Part shown: piece by piece, positions 25,018 to 33,994 of the stretch
How positions within the stretch are numbered: the stretch's first letter is position 1
How the letters are laid out: every line of letters begins with the position of its first letter
Origin: an uncultured Paludibaculum sp.
Lineage (GTDB): Bacteria; Acidobacteriota; Terriglobia; Bryobacterales; Bryobacteraceae
NCBI RefSeq assembly: GCF_963665245.1
Contig: NZ_OY762269.1
Location: forward strand, 2,610,501 to 2,674,500
DNA: 64,000 bases
Direction of reading: 5' to 3'
Translations under genes and position numbers: made by a program
The notes under the pieces: generated by a model
What the model saw: the letters and a program-made list of their open reading frames with translations, nothing else
The model's database searches: none
What the model was told of the DNA's origin: nothing

Positions 25018-25908
25018 CTATCCCTTCCACGAGGGCAGGTGCCCGCGTGAGACCTTGCCGGTGGCCGCCCACTCCACGCCGTTCGCCAGTAGCGACTGGA
25101 AGTGCGGGTCGAGCAAGTTGGGGTTGGGTTCGTTCTTCCACGTGTGGCCGAGCATCGTGGTGTAGATGCGGCCGCGATTCCATTTGCGCACCCAATCCAG
25201 AGGCTCCCGGCGGTGAGAGTCCTTGGACAGTGCGTAGGTGAGAATGAGAAGTTCCTTCTCCAGCGCACCATGTTTCGGATGGGCGGGGCCGTGCTGGCCG
25301 TGGGTCAACTGTTCCGAAGGATGAACCCACCGTTTGGGCAGATCGCGCGTAGTGGGGTGGCGCGGGTCGCGCGCGGCCATTTCGAAGTCGTGGCGGGGAC
25401 CATGGCCGGGCCCCAGGCCATCGCCCGCCGGCACCACGACGACGTGTTCGTGGTCGTCAAGAATGAGCCCGGGGCCGAAGGACTTGTCACGCCAGCCCAG
25501 GCCGATCATCTCGTTGTAGTCGGTCCACTCGAGAAAGGCGTTGTTGGCGGCATGGAAAACCACGAGCCCGCCGCCCGAGGAGACGTAGCGCTCGAGACTC
25601 TGCTCCACCTCGGCTGGCCACCTCACGCCGTTGGCCAGATGGCCGCCATTGAAGTTGTTGACGACAGCGGCGTAGCGGGCGAACTCCGGCCGCCACTGTG
25701 TCCAGGCCTTGGCATCGCCGGCCGTGGCTGGCGTTGTCGAGACGTCGACGCGGAAGCGCCCGGTGCTCTCGAGGATCCCGCGAATGGCCCGCGTGCCGGC
25801 TTGCCAGTCGTGGTTGTTCATGCCATCGACAATCAGGACGGGCAGCGGCGCGGCGGGCGCGGCCAGGAAGGCGGAGATCGCGAGTTCGCGTCGGGAAAGG
25901 CCGGGCAT
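25018..25908 (-). CDS. ThuA-like (glutamine-amidotransferase-fold) exported protein
   Basis: 296 aa from the ATG at 25908 (the frame extends to a TTG at 25941). The N-terminus MPGLSRRELAISAFLAAPAA has a twin-arginine and hydrophobic stretch. The core PVLIVDGMNNHDWQAGTRAI, VVNNFNGGHLA, GGGLVVFHAANNAF, DDHEHVVVV and RGRIYTTMLGHTWKN is the ThuA/trehalose-utilisation fold. Members are linked to sugar catabolism and often lie beside Gfo/Idh/MocA genes, as here. The precise reaction is unknown. It is convergent with the apbE-doxX-gfo operon. Confidence 0.88.
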   Translation of the reverse strand: MPGLSRRELAISAFLAAPAAPLPVLIVDGMNNHDWQAGTRAIRGILESTGRFRVDVSTTPATAGDAKAWTQWRPEFARYAAVVNNFNGGHLANGVRWPAEVEQSLERYVSSGGGLVVFHAANNAFLEWTDYNEMIGLGWRDKSFGPGLILDDHEHVVVVPAGDGLGPGHGPRHDFEMAARDPRHPTTRDLPKRWVHPSEQLTHGQHGPAHPKHGALEKELLILTYALSKDSHRREPLDWVRKWNRGRIYTTMLGHTWKNEPNPNLLDPHFQSLLANGVEWAATGKVSRGHLPSWKG

Positions 25909-26045
25909 TGTTAGGCTGATGGTCTCACAGTGCCAGTGCAATTGGCGGATCCGCCGGTTACCGTGGAGTCGATCAGGGCGACTCGTTCGACGGCCGGCAG
26001 GCGGCTGATCGTGCTGCCGGCGCCGCTCCGCTGAAGACGCGCAAC

Positions 26046-26165
26046 GAACTGGTGCCCGCTTACTGACGTGCGCGGTTCGCAGCGAGCGGAGACCCCTCCC
26101 TTACGGTTGGGGTTCGTAACGCGGCTTCATCCACTTTGGCGGCCCGCAGGGCCATGCGGGACTCC
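26046..26165 (-). repeat. Dispersed intergenic repeat, copy A (120 bp)
   Basis: Read on the minus strand this 120-bp segment matches 58344-58463 on the plus strand at all but one position (26054 against 58455), across 32 kb. In one frame both copies would read MALRAAKVDEAALRTPTVRE, but the flanks differ and no gene is apparent. The flank 25909-26045, upstream of the ThuA start, shows nothing else I can name. Confidence 0.85.
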
Positions 26166-26288
26166 GCTGAAGGCGCCGGGGCACGACTGGCTTCCGCTCC
26201 CTGACGGTCACGGCTCGGTCTGATTGCGTCTTCCCGGCGCTTGGCGGCCCGCAGGGCCATGCGAGACTTTCTCGAAGACGCTTGGGTC
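26166..26288 (-). repeat. Degenerate second unit beside repeat copy A
   Basis: The 23-nt core of copy A at 26136-26158 recurs at 26241-26263, a 105-bp period, while the sequence between has drifted. This suggests tandem growth of the element. The unit ends at the ADOP permease stop (26289), so part of it may act as the 3' untranslated region of that gene. Confidence 0.6.
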
Positions 26289-28994
26289 CTACTCCAGTCG
26301 CAGGGCTTCCACGGGGTTCACCGTGGATGCACGGAACGCGGGGATCAGCGCCGCTCCTAACGAGGCTGCAGCCAGCAACACGGTCGCCGCGGCAATGGCG
26401 ATTGGATCGGTGGCTTTGACCCCATAGAGTTGGGACTCCACCAGCCGGCCCAGGGCGGCCGAGCACGGCCAGGCGATGGCGACACCGGCGGCTACCATAG
26501 CCAGCGCGTCGCGCAGGATGAGCCGTAGATTTGCCCCGCCCGTGGCCCCCAGGGCCATGCGGATGCCGATTTCACGCGTACGCTGGGTGACCACAAACGA
26601 CATGACGCCGTAGAGACCGACCAGCGAGAGCAGCAGAGCCAGCGAGCCGAAGCTGCCGGAAACCGTGGCCAGGATGTGCTCTGTATTCAACGAGCGGGTG
26701 ACCTGCTCGTTGAGCGTACGGAAGTTCGAGATGGGCAGCGCGGGGTCCGCCGCATGGACGATGGCCCGGATGGACTGCTGGGCCTGCTCTGGCGTCCCGC
26801 GCAGCTTGACATAGAAGGTACCGCCGGCGTCCTCGCCTTCTTCGAAGATGGAGAAGAAGGCCTGCTCGGAATCCTCGCGCAAACCGCGGTAGTTGAAATT
26901 GCCGACAACGCCGACGATTTCGGAGTCGGGTTTGGCGTTGGGCCCATTGCCCTGGCAGATGAGCGCGCCCAGAGGGTTGCGGCCCTTGAAGTAGCGCTGG
27001 ACGAAAGCCTGGTTCACGATGGCGGTGCGGTGGCCTGCTTCGCCGACGGGGCGCACGTCGCGCTGGTCAAAGTCGCGGCCCATGACGATGTGGACGCCCA
27101 GGGTGGTGAAGAAGCCGGGGCTGACCGCATTCAGATTTACGCTACGCTCTGAAACGAGGCGCTCACCGGAGAGGATGGTCATTGGGTTGTTCCAACTGCC
27201 GCCTGTGAGGAGGGCGAACCGAGCGACGGCCGACATGCGCGTGCCCGGAGCGTTGCGAACCTCCTCATGTATGCGACGGATCAGTCGGCTGGAATCCTCC
27301 GGCGTGTAGCCGTTGCGGCGCGGATCGAGGCTGAAGGCGACCAGGCTGGAGGTGTCGAAGCCCGGGCCTTTCTCAAGCAGCCCAGTGAGGGTTCGCACAA
27401 ACAACGCAGCGCCGATGACGAGGATCAGCGAGAACGCGATCTGGGCGGTGACGATGGCTTTGCGCAGGCGGATGCCTCCATGGGCTGTGCCGCCGCGGGT
27501 GCGGAGGGAAGTGGCGAGGGAGGCTCTACCGGCGTGGAAGGCGGGCGCGAAGCCACTGACGATGCCGGCCGTGACACTCGTCAGGAATGTGAAGAGCAGC
27601 AGGCGCGCGTCGAGCTCCGCCCGCAGGGCATTGCCGGCAACGTCGGCCGGAAGGAAGGCGATGAGGCCACCCATCGCAAGCGGCGCCAGGGCCAGACCCA
27701 ATACTCCTCCGGCGAGAGCCAGCAGAAGACTGTCGGCGAGCAACTGGCGACCGATGCGGCCACGCGAGGCGCCCAGAGCGACGCGCGTGCTGATCTCGCG
27801 ATCCCGTGCGGAGGCGCGGGCCAGGAAGAGCCCGGCGACGTTCAGGCAGGCCAGGGCCAAAAGGACGGCCGTGCCGGCGAGCAGGACCCACAGAGGCTGC
27901 GAGAGCCTGCGGCTGAGGCTGGAGTGGCCCTGCGGCGCGGGGGTAAGGGTCAGAGTGGAGGCGAGAAACGCATGGCGGCGCTCGGCGGTGACGACAGGGA
28001 AGCCGGTTCGGCGTGTGTCCTCGTCGAGCATCGATTTGAACCACGGCTGGAGGCCAGTCTGGGCGCGCTGTGGCGTGAGGCCCGGCTTGAGCCGGCCGAG
28101 GATCTGCATCCAGCGGGCGCGACGGTCCAGCAGACCGTTGAAGCCGGGGATGGCTTGAGACGACATGGAGGCAGGGGCCCACAGCGCGGGCACCTGGCCG
28201 ACATCAATGCCGTGGAACGACGGCGCCGCCACGCCGACGACGGTCATGGGGAACTGATTCACGGTAACCTTGCGGCCGACGATATCCTGCACCCCCGCGA
28301 GCTGCGTCTGCCAGTAATCGTAGGAGAGGACCACCACAGGGGCCGTCCCCGGCGTGCCGTCGTCGGTGGCATCGAGGACGCGGCCTATGGCGGGTCCGAC
28401 GCCCAGAGTGGGGAAGTAACTGCCCGACACGATCTCGGCGACCGCGGGCTTGGGGTCTCCACCGACGGCGAGGTTGATATTCGCGGCGGCGCGGCACAGG
28501 ACGCCGTCGAAGAACTGGTCCTGCTGCTGGAGGTCCCGGCAGATGGGATAGGACATCAGATTGTATGTTCCAAACCCGTTGGCCAGTTGCGGACCTTCCC
28601 AGTCGACGAGCACCAGGCGGCTGGGATCGCGGACGGGCAGGGCATGGAGCAGCACTTGGTCGACCAGTGAGTAGATGGCCGTGGTGGCGCCTATGCCGAG
28701 CGCGAGTGAGAGGACCGTCGTGGCAGTGAAAGACGGAGTGCGCAGGAACGACCGGGCGGAGAAGCGCAGGTCGTAAGCGAAGTCGCGGAGCCAACGGGTG
28801 AACCAAACATCGCGTACCTGCTCCTGCAGCTGCGTTATGCCGCCCAGTTCGATCGCCGCCTGGCGGCGGGCCTCGGATTCCGGGAGGCCGGTGTGAACGA
28901 GGTCGGCGACACGGCGGTCGAAATGGTACTGCAGTTCACGATCGAGGCCGGATTCCAGATTGCGGCGGCGGAACCAATTCAGAAGCTGCTTCAT
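26289..28994 (-). CDS. ADOP-type ABC transporter permease (MacB/FtsX family)
   Basis: 901 aa. It follows the acidobacterial duplicated orphan permease layout. An N-terminal cytoplasmic segment (MKQLLNWFRRRNLESGLDRE, then EARRQAAIELGG) precedes a first MacB periplasmic core plus FtsX domain (TATTVLSLALGIGATTAIYS at about 95-115; ARASARDREISTRVALGASR at about 400). A second core plus FtsX domain follows (FVVTQRTREIGIRMALGATG near 825), ending AFRASTVNPVEALRLE. Two complete FtsX signatures are seen. No ATP-binding partner is nearby, as usual for ADOPs, whose substrates are unknown. It overlaps the PadR stop by ATGA and should be co-regulated with it. Confidence 0.95.
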   Translation of the reverse strand: MKQLLNWFRRRNLESGLDRELQYHFDRRVADLVHTGLPESEARRQAAIELGGITQLQEQVRDVWFTRWLRDFAYDLRFSARSFLRTPSFTATTVLSLALGIGATTAIYSLVDQVLLHALPVRDPSRLVLVDWEGPQLANGFGTYNLMSYPICRDLQQQDQFFDGVLCRAAANINLAVGGDPKPAVAEIVSGSYFPTLGVGPAIGRVLDATDDGTPGTAPVVVLSYDYWQTQLAGVQDIVGRKVTVNQFPMTVVGVAAPSFHGIDVGQVPALWAPASMSSQAIPGFNGLLDRRARWMQILGRLKPGLTPQRAQTGLQPWFKSMLDEDTRRTGFPVVTAERRHAFLASTLTLTPAPQGHSSLSRRLSQPLWVLLAGTAVLLALACLNVAGLFLARASARDREISTRVALGASRGRIGRQLLADSLLLALAGGVLGLALAPLAMGGLIAFLPADVAGNALRAELDARLLLFTFLTSVTAGIVSGFAPAFHAGRASLATSLRTRGGTAHGGIRLRKAIVTAQIAFSLILVIGAALFVRTLTGLLEKGPGFDTSSLVAFSLDPRRNGYTPEDSSRLIRRIHEEVRNAPGTRMSAVARFALLTGGSWNNPMTILSGERLVSERSVNLNAVSPGFFTTLGVHIVMGRDFDQRDVRPVGEAGHRTAIVNQAFVQRYFKGRNPLGALICQGNGPNAKPDSEIVGVVGNFNYRGLREDSEQAFFSIFEEGEDAGGTFYVKLRGTPEQAQQSIRAIVHAADPALPISNFRTLNEQVTRSLNTEHILATVSGSFGSLALLLSLVGLYGVMSFVVTQRTREIGIRMALGATGGANLRLILRDALAMVAAGVAIAWPCSAALGRLVESQLYGVKATDPIAIAAATVLLAAASLGAALIPAFRASTVNPVEALRLE

Positions 28995-29332
28995 GAGCGG
29001 GCGCCCTCGTCGAAGATCAGACCGACGGCGGCGGAGAGCCGGGTCCAGCTCTCCCTCTCAACCGCGAGCTGCTTTTTGCCCGCCGGTGTTAGGGCGTAGA
29101 ACTTGGCCTCGCGGCCTGTCTCCGACTGTTTCCATTCCGCGCGCAGCCAGCCCTTCTGTTCCAGGCGATGGAGGGCGGGGTAGAGCGAGCCTTGGTTGAC
29201 CTGGACGACGGACTTGGAGATTTGCTCGAGGCGCTGAGCGATGCCGTAGCCGTGGGCCGGCTCCAGCGACAGAATCTGCAGGATCAGCATGTCGAGCGTG
29301 CCCTGCGGAATGGGAAAACGGGGTGACGGCAT
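28991..29332 (-). CDS. PadR-family transcriptional regulator
   Basis: 113 aa, the usual length of small PadR proteins. GTLDMLILQILSLEPAHGYG is the family's opening helix. The winged helix follows (QVNQGSLYPALHRLEQKGWL recognition region and the wing SETGREAKFYALTPAGKKQL), then a short C-terminal dimerisation helix. PadR proteins usually repress their own operon and an associated transporter. Here the ATGA overlap with the ADOP permease makes that the likely target. GAGG lies 5 nt before the ATG. I see no clear palindromic operator in the 190 bp upstream. Confidence 0.95.
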   Translation of the reverse strand: MPSPRFPIPQGTLDMLILQILSLEPAHGYGIAQRLEQISKSVVQVNQGSLYPALHRLEQKGWLRAEWKQSETGREAKFYALTPAGKKQLAVERESWTRLSAAVGLIFDEGARS

Positions 29333-29521
29333 TAATACCTCAAGCTTCTACTGCTCAGTGTACGGCGAGATAGGTCGAAGGTAAAGGTATCCAGTGCGGT
29401 TGTTACATCAATGTTGGCGGACGCGGCAGTGTTGGCGGGTGAGGTTGAGGGTGCGGAGGTCCTAAGGTCCGGGATGTGTCACGACTGAGCCCGCACGGGC
29501 GCCACAGCGTGATGCTGCAGA

Positions 29522-30196
29522 TCAGCCGCACTGCCAGCGAATGATTCCTTCCGTGCAGTCCGGCGAGATCATGGCGTAGCATACGCCCGTGCCGAAGTTC
29601 CAGTTGGTCTGGATGACGTCGCCGTCTACTCTGGGATAGTCGGGCACCTGCAGGAGAAGTTGCCAACCGGCGGGCATTGCATCGTCCTGAATCCAATCGG
29701 GCGTGCCGCTGACCCGTTGGCTTCGACTGCCGTAGTATTCGCTCCGGCGATCGCACGGCCACTCGGAAACCTCTTCGCAGGGAATCTCTGGTCGATCCTC
29801 CTCAATGCAAACAGTTGCCGCGAGTTCCAGTGGCTTCCACCTTGCGACGCCCTCCACCCAATAGGCTTCCACAAGGCGCGGACCTTCAATGATCGTTGGT
29901 GCCCGGCCGGGAGAGCTGTTCTGGATCACCACGGCATTTTCGCCGGAATCCGGATCCCAGGTCGCCAGATCGCGCGGTTCTCCGCCTGTCATGAAGAGGT
30001 AGGCGATGCGGCCGGATCCGGCCGGAAACAACCGGGGATTCAGAGCCACCTGACCGAGAAAGAGCATCAATTCACCGGTCGCCCGGGAAACCGGCCACGC
30101 CGGATCTTCCACCCAGACGGGCAGCCCGCCGAGTTTGGTGATGGGTAGATTGATGGGCGACTCAGCGCGAGCTAGAACCAGACGTCCATATTCCAT
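29522..30196 (-). CDS. DUF1963/YwqG-like protein
   Basis: 224 aa. KLGGLPVWVEDPAWPVS, GELMLFLGQVALNPRLFPAG and AYLFMTGG are the signatures of the YwqG/DUF1963 family. The C-terminal part has DWIQDDAMPAGWQLLLQVPD and an unusual Cys-containing tail (GVCYAMISPDCTEGIIRWQCG). The family is widespread and uncharacterised. There is no signal peptide. It lies alone between the PadR/ADOP unit and the divergent mannonate-dehydratase operon, with 213 bp to the latter. Confidence 0.8.
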   Translation of the reverse strand: MEYGRLVLARAESPINLPITKLGGLPVWVEDPAWPVSRATGELMLFLGQVALNPRLFPAGSGRIAYLFMTGGEPRDLATWDPDSGENAVVIQNSSPGRAPTIIEGPRLVEAYWVEGVARWKPLELAATVCIEEDRPEIPCEEVSEWPCDRRSEYYGSRSQRVSGTPDWIQDDAMPAGWQLLLQVPDYPRVDGDVIQTNWNFGTGVCYAMISPDCTEGIIRWQCG

Positions 30197-30409
30197 TGTC
30201 GGTTCAGATCAGAATATATCAATAAATTGCGGTGTCGTTTTGGAGCTCAGGTAGCAGCGACGAACGAATGGTTGAGCTTTGTAGCGAGGGCGGTTGCAGT
30301 TTGTCCATACTCAGGTTTCGATTGGACCCCAGGGTGCATAGGTACGATTGGCCCGTGGATGAACAGCGGCTGGGCGGTTTGATAGCATGGCGGACGAAGG
30401 AGCAGCAGT

Positions 30410-31474
30410 ATGGCACGAATGACTCGCCGGACTTATGTGAAGACTCCGCTCGCGGCGTTGGCGTTGAGTGGCGACGCAGTGCGGGCCGCGCAAGGCGGCA
30501 TCCAGTTTTCCGAGATCCTCAACCCCGGTGAGGCGTCGCGCATGCGGCTGGCGAAACAGATCGGGATCAACCATGCCATCGTCAGCGTGAACTCGACTCT
30601 GGCCAAGGTGCCACGGGCCGAATACGCCCAGGCCCTGATGAGGATCAAGGAAGAGTTCACGGCGGCCGGACTGCGGATCGCGGGCGTCGAGAGCCATCCG
30701 GTTCCGGCGGAGAAGATCAAGCTGGGGTTGCCGGGGCGCGATGAAGAGATCGAAAACTACCAGGCGGCCATCGCGGCGCTGGCGCAGGCAGGCGTGCCGA
30801 TGATCTGCTACAACTTCATGGCCGGGTTGGGATGGTATCGGACGCGCGTCGACTTGAAGGAGCGCGGCGGCGCGCTGACCTCTGAGTTCAACAACGCTGA
30901 CGCGAAAAAGTTGGGCCTGACGAAGTTCGGCGAGGTGACGGAAGCGCAGATGTGGTCGAACATCGAGTACTTCCTGAAGGCGGTGATCCCTGTCGCCGAG
31001 AAGCACAACGTACAGATGGCGCTCCATCCGGACGACCCGCCGTTGTCCCCTCTGCGCGGGCTGGCCCGCATCGTCATCAGCGCGAAGAACTACCGGCGCA
31101 TCATGAACATCGTGCCGAGCCCGATCAACGGCATCACCTACTGTCAGGCGAACTTCGTCGCCATGGGCGAGGACGTCTACTCGCTGGCGCAGGAATGGCT
31201 GAAGGAGAAGAAGATCTTCTTCGTGCACTTCCGCGACATCGAGGGCAAAGGCGAGCGCTTCCGGGAGACTTTCCACGACAACGGTCCGACGGATATGGCG
31301 CGGATGTTGAAGATCTACGGCGAGGGCGGATTCAACGGGCCGATGCGGCCCGACCATGCTCCGACGCTGGAGGGCGAACAGAACGATCGGCCGGGGTACG
31401 CGATGGGCGGCAAGGTGTTTGCGATTGGCTATATGCGGGGCATTCTGGACGCGTACAAACTGCCGCATTCGTGA
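30410..31474 (+). CDS. uxuA: Mannonate dehydratase (UxuA family) with Tat-like leader
   Basis: 354 aa with GGAG 7 nt upstream of the ATG. UxuA dehydrates D-mannonate to 2-keto-3-deoxygluconate in glucuronate breakdown. Motifs: YNFMAGLGWYRT, MALHPDDPPLSPLRG, CQANFVAMG, VHFRDIEGKGERFRETFHDN and MRPDHAP, covering the His, Cys and Asp residues expected to bind Mn. An N-terminal MTRRTYVKTPLAALALSGDA looks like a twin-arginine leader, odd for an enzyme that is cytoplasmic in enterobacteria. It may act in the periplasm here, or on a different sugar acid. It heads a plus-strand operon with the GH95 and GH4 genes (36- and 48-nt gaps). Confidence 0.88.
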   Translation: MARMTRRTYVKTPLAALALSGDAVRAAQGGIQFSEILNPGEASRMRLAKQIGINHAIVSVNSTLAKVPRAEYAQALMRIKEEFTAAGLRIAGVESHPVPAEKIKLGLPGRDEEIENYQAAIAALAQAGVPMICYNFMAGLGWYRTRVDLKERGGALTSEFNNADAKKLGLTKFGEVTEAQMWSNIEYFLKAVIPVAEKHNVQMALHPDDPPLSPLRGLARIVISAKNYRRIMNIVPSPINGITYCQANFVAMGEDVYSLAQEWLKEKKIFFVHFRDIEGKGERFRETFHDNGPTDMARMLKIYGEGGFNGPMRPDHAPTLEGEQNDRPGYAMGGKVFAIGYMRGILDAYKLPHS

Positions 31475-31510
31475 CGCGCGATCAATTGAACTACGGAGTA
31501 GGGAGTGAAT

Positions 31511-33946
31511 ATGGGATCAGTGCGTTTGGGGTTGGCCTGGACACTGCTTGTGTGTCCGGCGCTTTGGGGTGAGGCTCCGCGCGCGAACACGCTCTGGTAT
31601 CGCCAGCCGGCAGCGAAGTGGGTGGAAGCGCTGCCCGTGGGCAACGGGCGCCAGGGCGGGATGGTCTTCGGCGGCGTGCCGGTGGAGAAGATCCAGCTCA
31701 ATGAGGACAGCATCTGGGCGGGTGAAAAGCGCGATCGCAATAATCCCGAGGCGGCGAAGGCGCTGCCCGAGGTGCGCCGCCTGCTGAAAGAAGGACGCAT
31801 CAAGGAGGCCGAGGCGCTGGCGGAGAGGTCGATCATCTCGAGGCCAAAGCGGCTGCCGCCCTATCAGCCTCTCGGTGATCTGGTGCTAAAGTTCAGCAAC
31901 CAGGCGGATGTCACTGGCTACCGAAGGATGTTGGATCTGGACCGCGGCGTGGTGCGGGTTGAATATCAGTCCGGTGGTGCGACCTATACCCGCGAGGTGT
32001 TTGCCTCCGCGGTGGCGCATGTGCTGGTGGTCCGCCTGACCTGCGACAAGCCGGGACGGCTAAATTTCGCGGCGACGTTGACGCGCGAGGCGGACAGCAC
32101 CACGACGGCGACGAGCGCAGGCGTATCAATGAAGGGACAGGCGTTGGTTCATGACAGGTTCCACGCCGATGAGCGGGCCGAGGGGGTAAAGTTCTGGGCC
32201 GAGCTGCAGGTACTGCTGACAGGTGGGCGGAAGCGGGCCGAAGGGCAGGAGTTGATCGTGGAGGGGGCGGACGCGGTCACGCTGGTTCTGGCGGCAGCCA
32301 CGGACATGAAGGCACGGGAACTGGCGGCGACTCTCGGGGAAGGGGCGTCCGCGGTTGCCAAGAACGAGGCCGCGCACGTGCGCTGGGAAGCTGCTCTGAC
32401 AGCTTCCAAAGTAGCTACCGCCGCTTCACGCAAGCCTTACTCCGCACTGGTGGTGGCCCATGTCGCCGACCACCAGCGCCTCTTCCGCCGCATGGAGTTT
32501 CACCTTGAAGGCCCGGTCTCCGACCTGCCTACGGATGAGCGGTTGAAACGCGTCCAGGCCGGCGAGACCGACTTGGCCCTAGAGACCCTCTACTTCCAAT
32601 ACGGACGCTACCTGCTGCTCGCCAGCAGCCGGCCCGGCGGTTATCCCGCCAATCTGCAGGGCATCTGGAACGACAGCCTGGCTCCGGCGTGGGATAGCAA
32701 GTTCACTATCAACATCAACACCGAGATGAACTATTGGCCAGTGGAGACGTGCAATCTGTCAGAGCTGCACCTGCCGCTCTTCGATCTCATTGACAAGGCC
32801 AAGCCGGACGGGCGGCGCATCGCGAAAGAACTGTATGGGGCGCGCGGCTTCGTGCTGCATCACAATACGGATGGCTGGGGTCACGCGGTGCCGATCGATG
32901 GCGCCATTTACGGCATCTGGCCAATGGGCGCGGCCTGGTTGAGCCTGCACGCCTGGGATCACTACGAATTCACCGGCGACCGGAAGTTCCTGGCCAAACG
33001 GGCCTATCCCGATCTCAAGGAAGCCTCGGAGTTCTTCCTCGACTACCTGCAGGATGACGGGCACGGGCATCTGATCACGGGGCCGTCGATCAGCCCCGAG
33101 AACCGCTATCGCACAACGGGAGGCGCCGTGGGGGTGCTCTGCATGGCGCCCACCATGGACACGGAGATCACGCGAGCGTTGTTCAATCGCGTCATCCAGG
33201 CGAGCGAGGCGCTGGGCGTCGATCCGGAGTTCCGGGCGAAGGTAGCCGCGGCCCGAGCGAAACTGGTGCCGTTCCATGTGGGCAAACGCGGCCAACTGCA
33301 GGAGTGGGCCGAAGACTACGACGAGCCGGATCCCGGCCACCGCCACATCTCCCCGCTGTTCGCGCTGCATCCGGACAATCAGATTACGCTTCGCGGGACG
33401 CCTGAACTGGCTCGCGCGGCGCGCACGACGCTCGAAGGCCGGTTAAAGGCCGGCAGCGGCCACACCGGATGGAGCCGGGCCTGGATCATTAACTTCTGGG
33501 CGCGGCTGGAAGAGGGCGACACGGCGCACGAGAACATCGTCGCGCTGCTGGCGAAGTCGACCCTGCCGAACCTGTTCGACAACCATCCTCCCTTCCAGAT
33601 CGACGGGAACTTTGGCGGCACGGCCGGCATGGCGGAACTGCTGCTGCAGAGCCACGCGGGGGAGATCAGTCTGCTGCCGGCGCTGCCGAAAGCTTGGCCA
33701 GCCGGCTCCGTCAAGGGTCTGAAGGCGCGCGGTAACGTTGAAGTGTCGATCCAGTGGACCGCTGGCAAGGCGTCTTCGGCTGTGCTCAAACCGGCAACGG
33801 CCGGGACGCAAAAAGTCCGGCCGCCGAAGGGGCAGGAAATCGCGTCCATCACCTCGGCGGGCAAGCCGCTGGCGTTGCGGCCCGAGTCTGACGGAACGGT
33901 GAGTGTTCGACTCGCCGCGGGTGAGAACAAGGTCAAGTTCCGGTAG
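31511..33946 (+). CDS. Glycoside hydrolase family 95 (alpha-L-fucosidase-like)
   Basis: 811 aa from the ATG at 31511 (GGGAG 5 nt upstream; a GTG at 31505 is less likely). A Sec signal (MGSVRLGLAWTLLVCPALWG) is followed by the N-terminal beta-sandwich (LWYRQPAAKWVEALPVGNGR, SIWAGEKRDRNNPEA). The (alpha/alpha)6 barrel has the family's active-site landmarks: ININTEMNYWPVE (paired Asn), SPENRY (general-acid Glu region) and FQIDGNFGGTAGMAE (catalytic-region Asp). GH95 enzymes release 1,2-alpha-L-fucose or alpha-L-galactose from plant and mucin glycans. It lies between the mannonate dehydratase and GH4 genes. Confidence 0.93.
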   Translation: MGSVRLGLAWTLLVCPALWGEAPRANTLWYRQPAAKWVEALPVGNGRQGGMVFGGVPVEKIQLNEDSIWAGEKRDRNNPEAAKALPEVRRLLKEGRIKEAEALAERSIISRPKRLPPYQPLGDLVLKFSNQADVTGYRRMLDLDRGVVRVEYQSGGATYTREVFASAVAHVLVVRLTCDKPGRLNFAATLTREADSTTTATSAGVSMKGQALVHDRFHADERAEGVKFWAELQVLLTGGRKRAEGQELIVEGADAVTLVLAAATDMKARELAATLGEGASAVAKNEAAHVRWEAALTASKVATAASRKPYSALVVAHVADHQRLFRRMEFHLEGPVSDLPTDERLKRVQAGETDLALETLYFQYGRYLLLASSRPGGYPANLQGIWNDSLAPAWDSKFTININTEMNYWPVETCNLSELHLPLFDLIDKAKPDGRRIAKELYGARGFVLHHNTDGWGHAVPIDGAIYGIWPMGAAWLSLHAWDHYEFTGDRKFLAKRAYPDLKEASEFFLDYLQDDGHGHLITGPSISPENRYRTTGGAVGVLCMAPTMDTEITRALFNRVIQASEALGVDPEFRAKVAAARAKLVPFHVGKRGQLQEWAEDYDEPDPGHRHISPLFALHPDNQITLRGTPELARAARTTLEGRLKAGSGHTGWSRAWIINFWARLEEGDTAHENIVALLAKSTLPNLFDNHPPFQIDGNFGGTAGMAELLLQSHAGEISLLPALPKAWPAGSVKGLKARGNVEVSIQWTAGKASSAVLKPATAGTQKVRPPKGQEIASITSAGKPLALRPESDGTVSVRLAAGENKVKFR

Positions 33947-33994
33947 ACCCGGCGCGGGCTGTGGTAGAACATCACTCAGCAGGAGGGATTGGGT

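Noticed and set aside
30311..31468. Minus-strand open frame of 385 codons opposite uxuA
   Set aside because: Shadow of the mannonate dehydratase; composition is typical of antisense frames.
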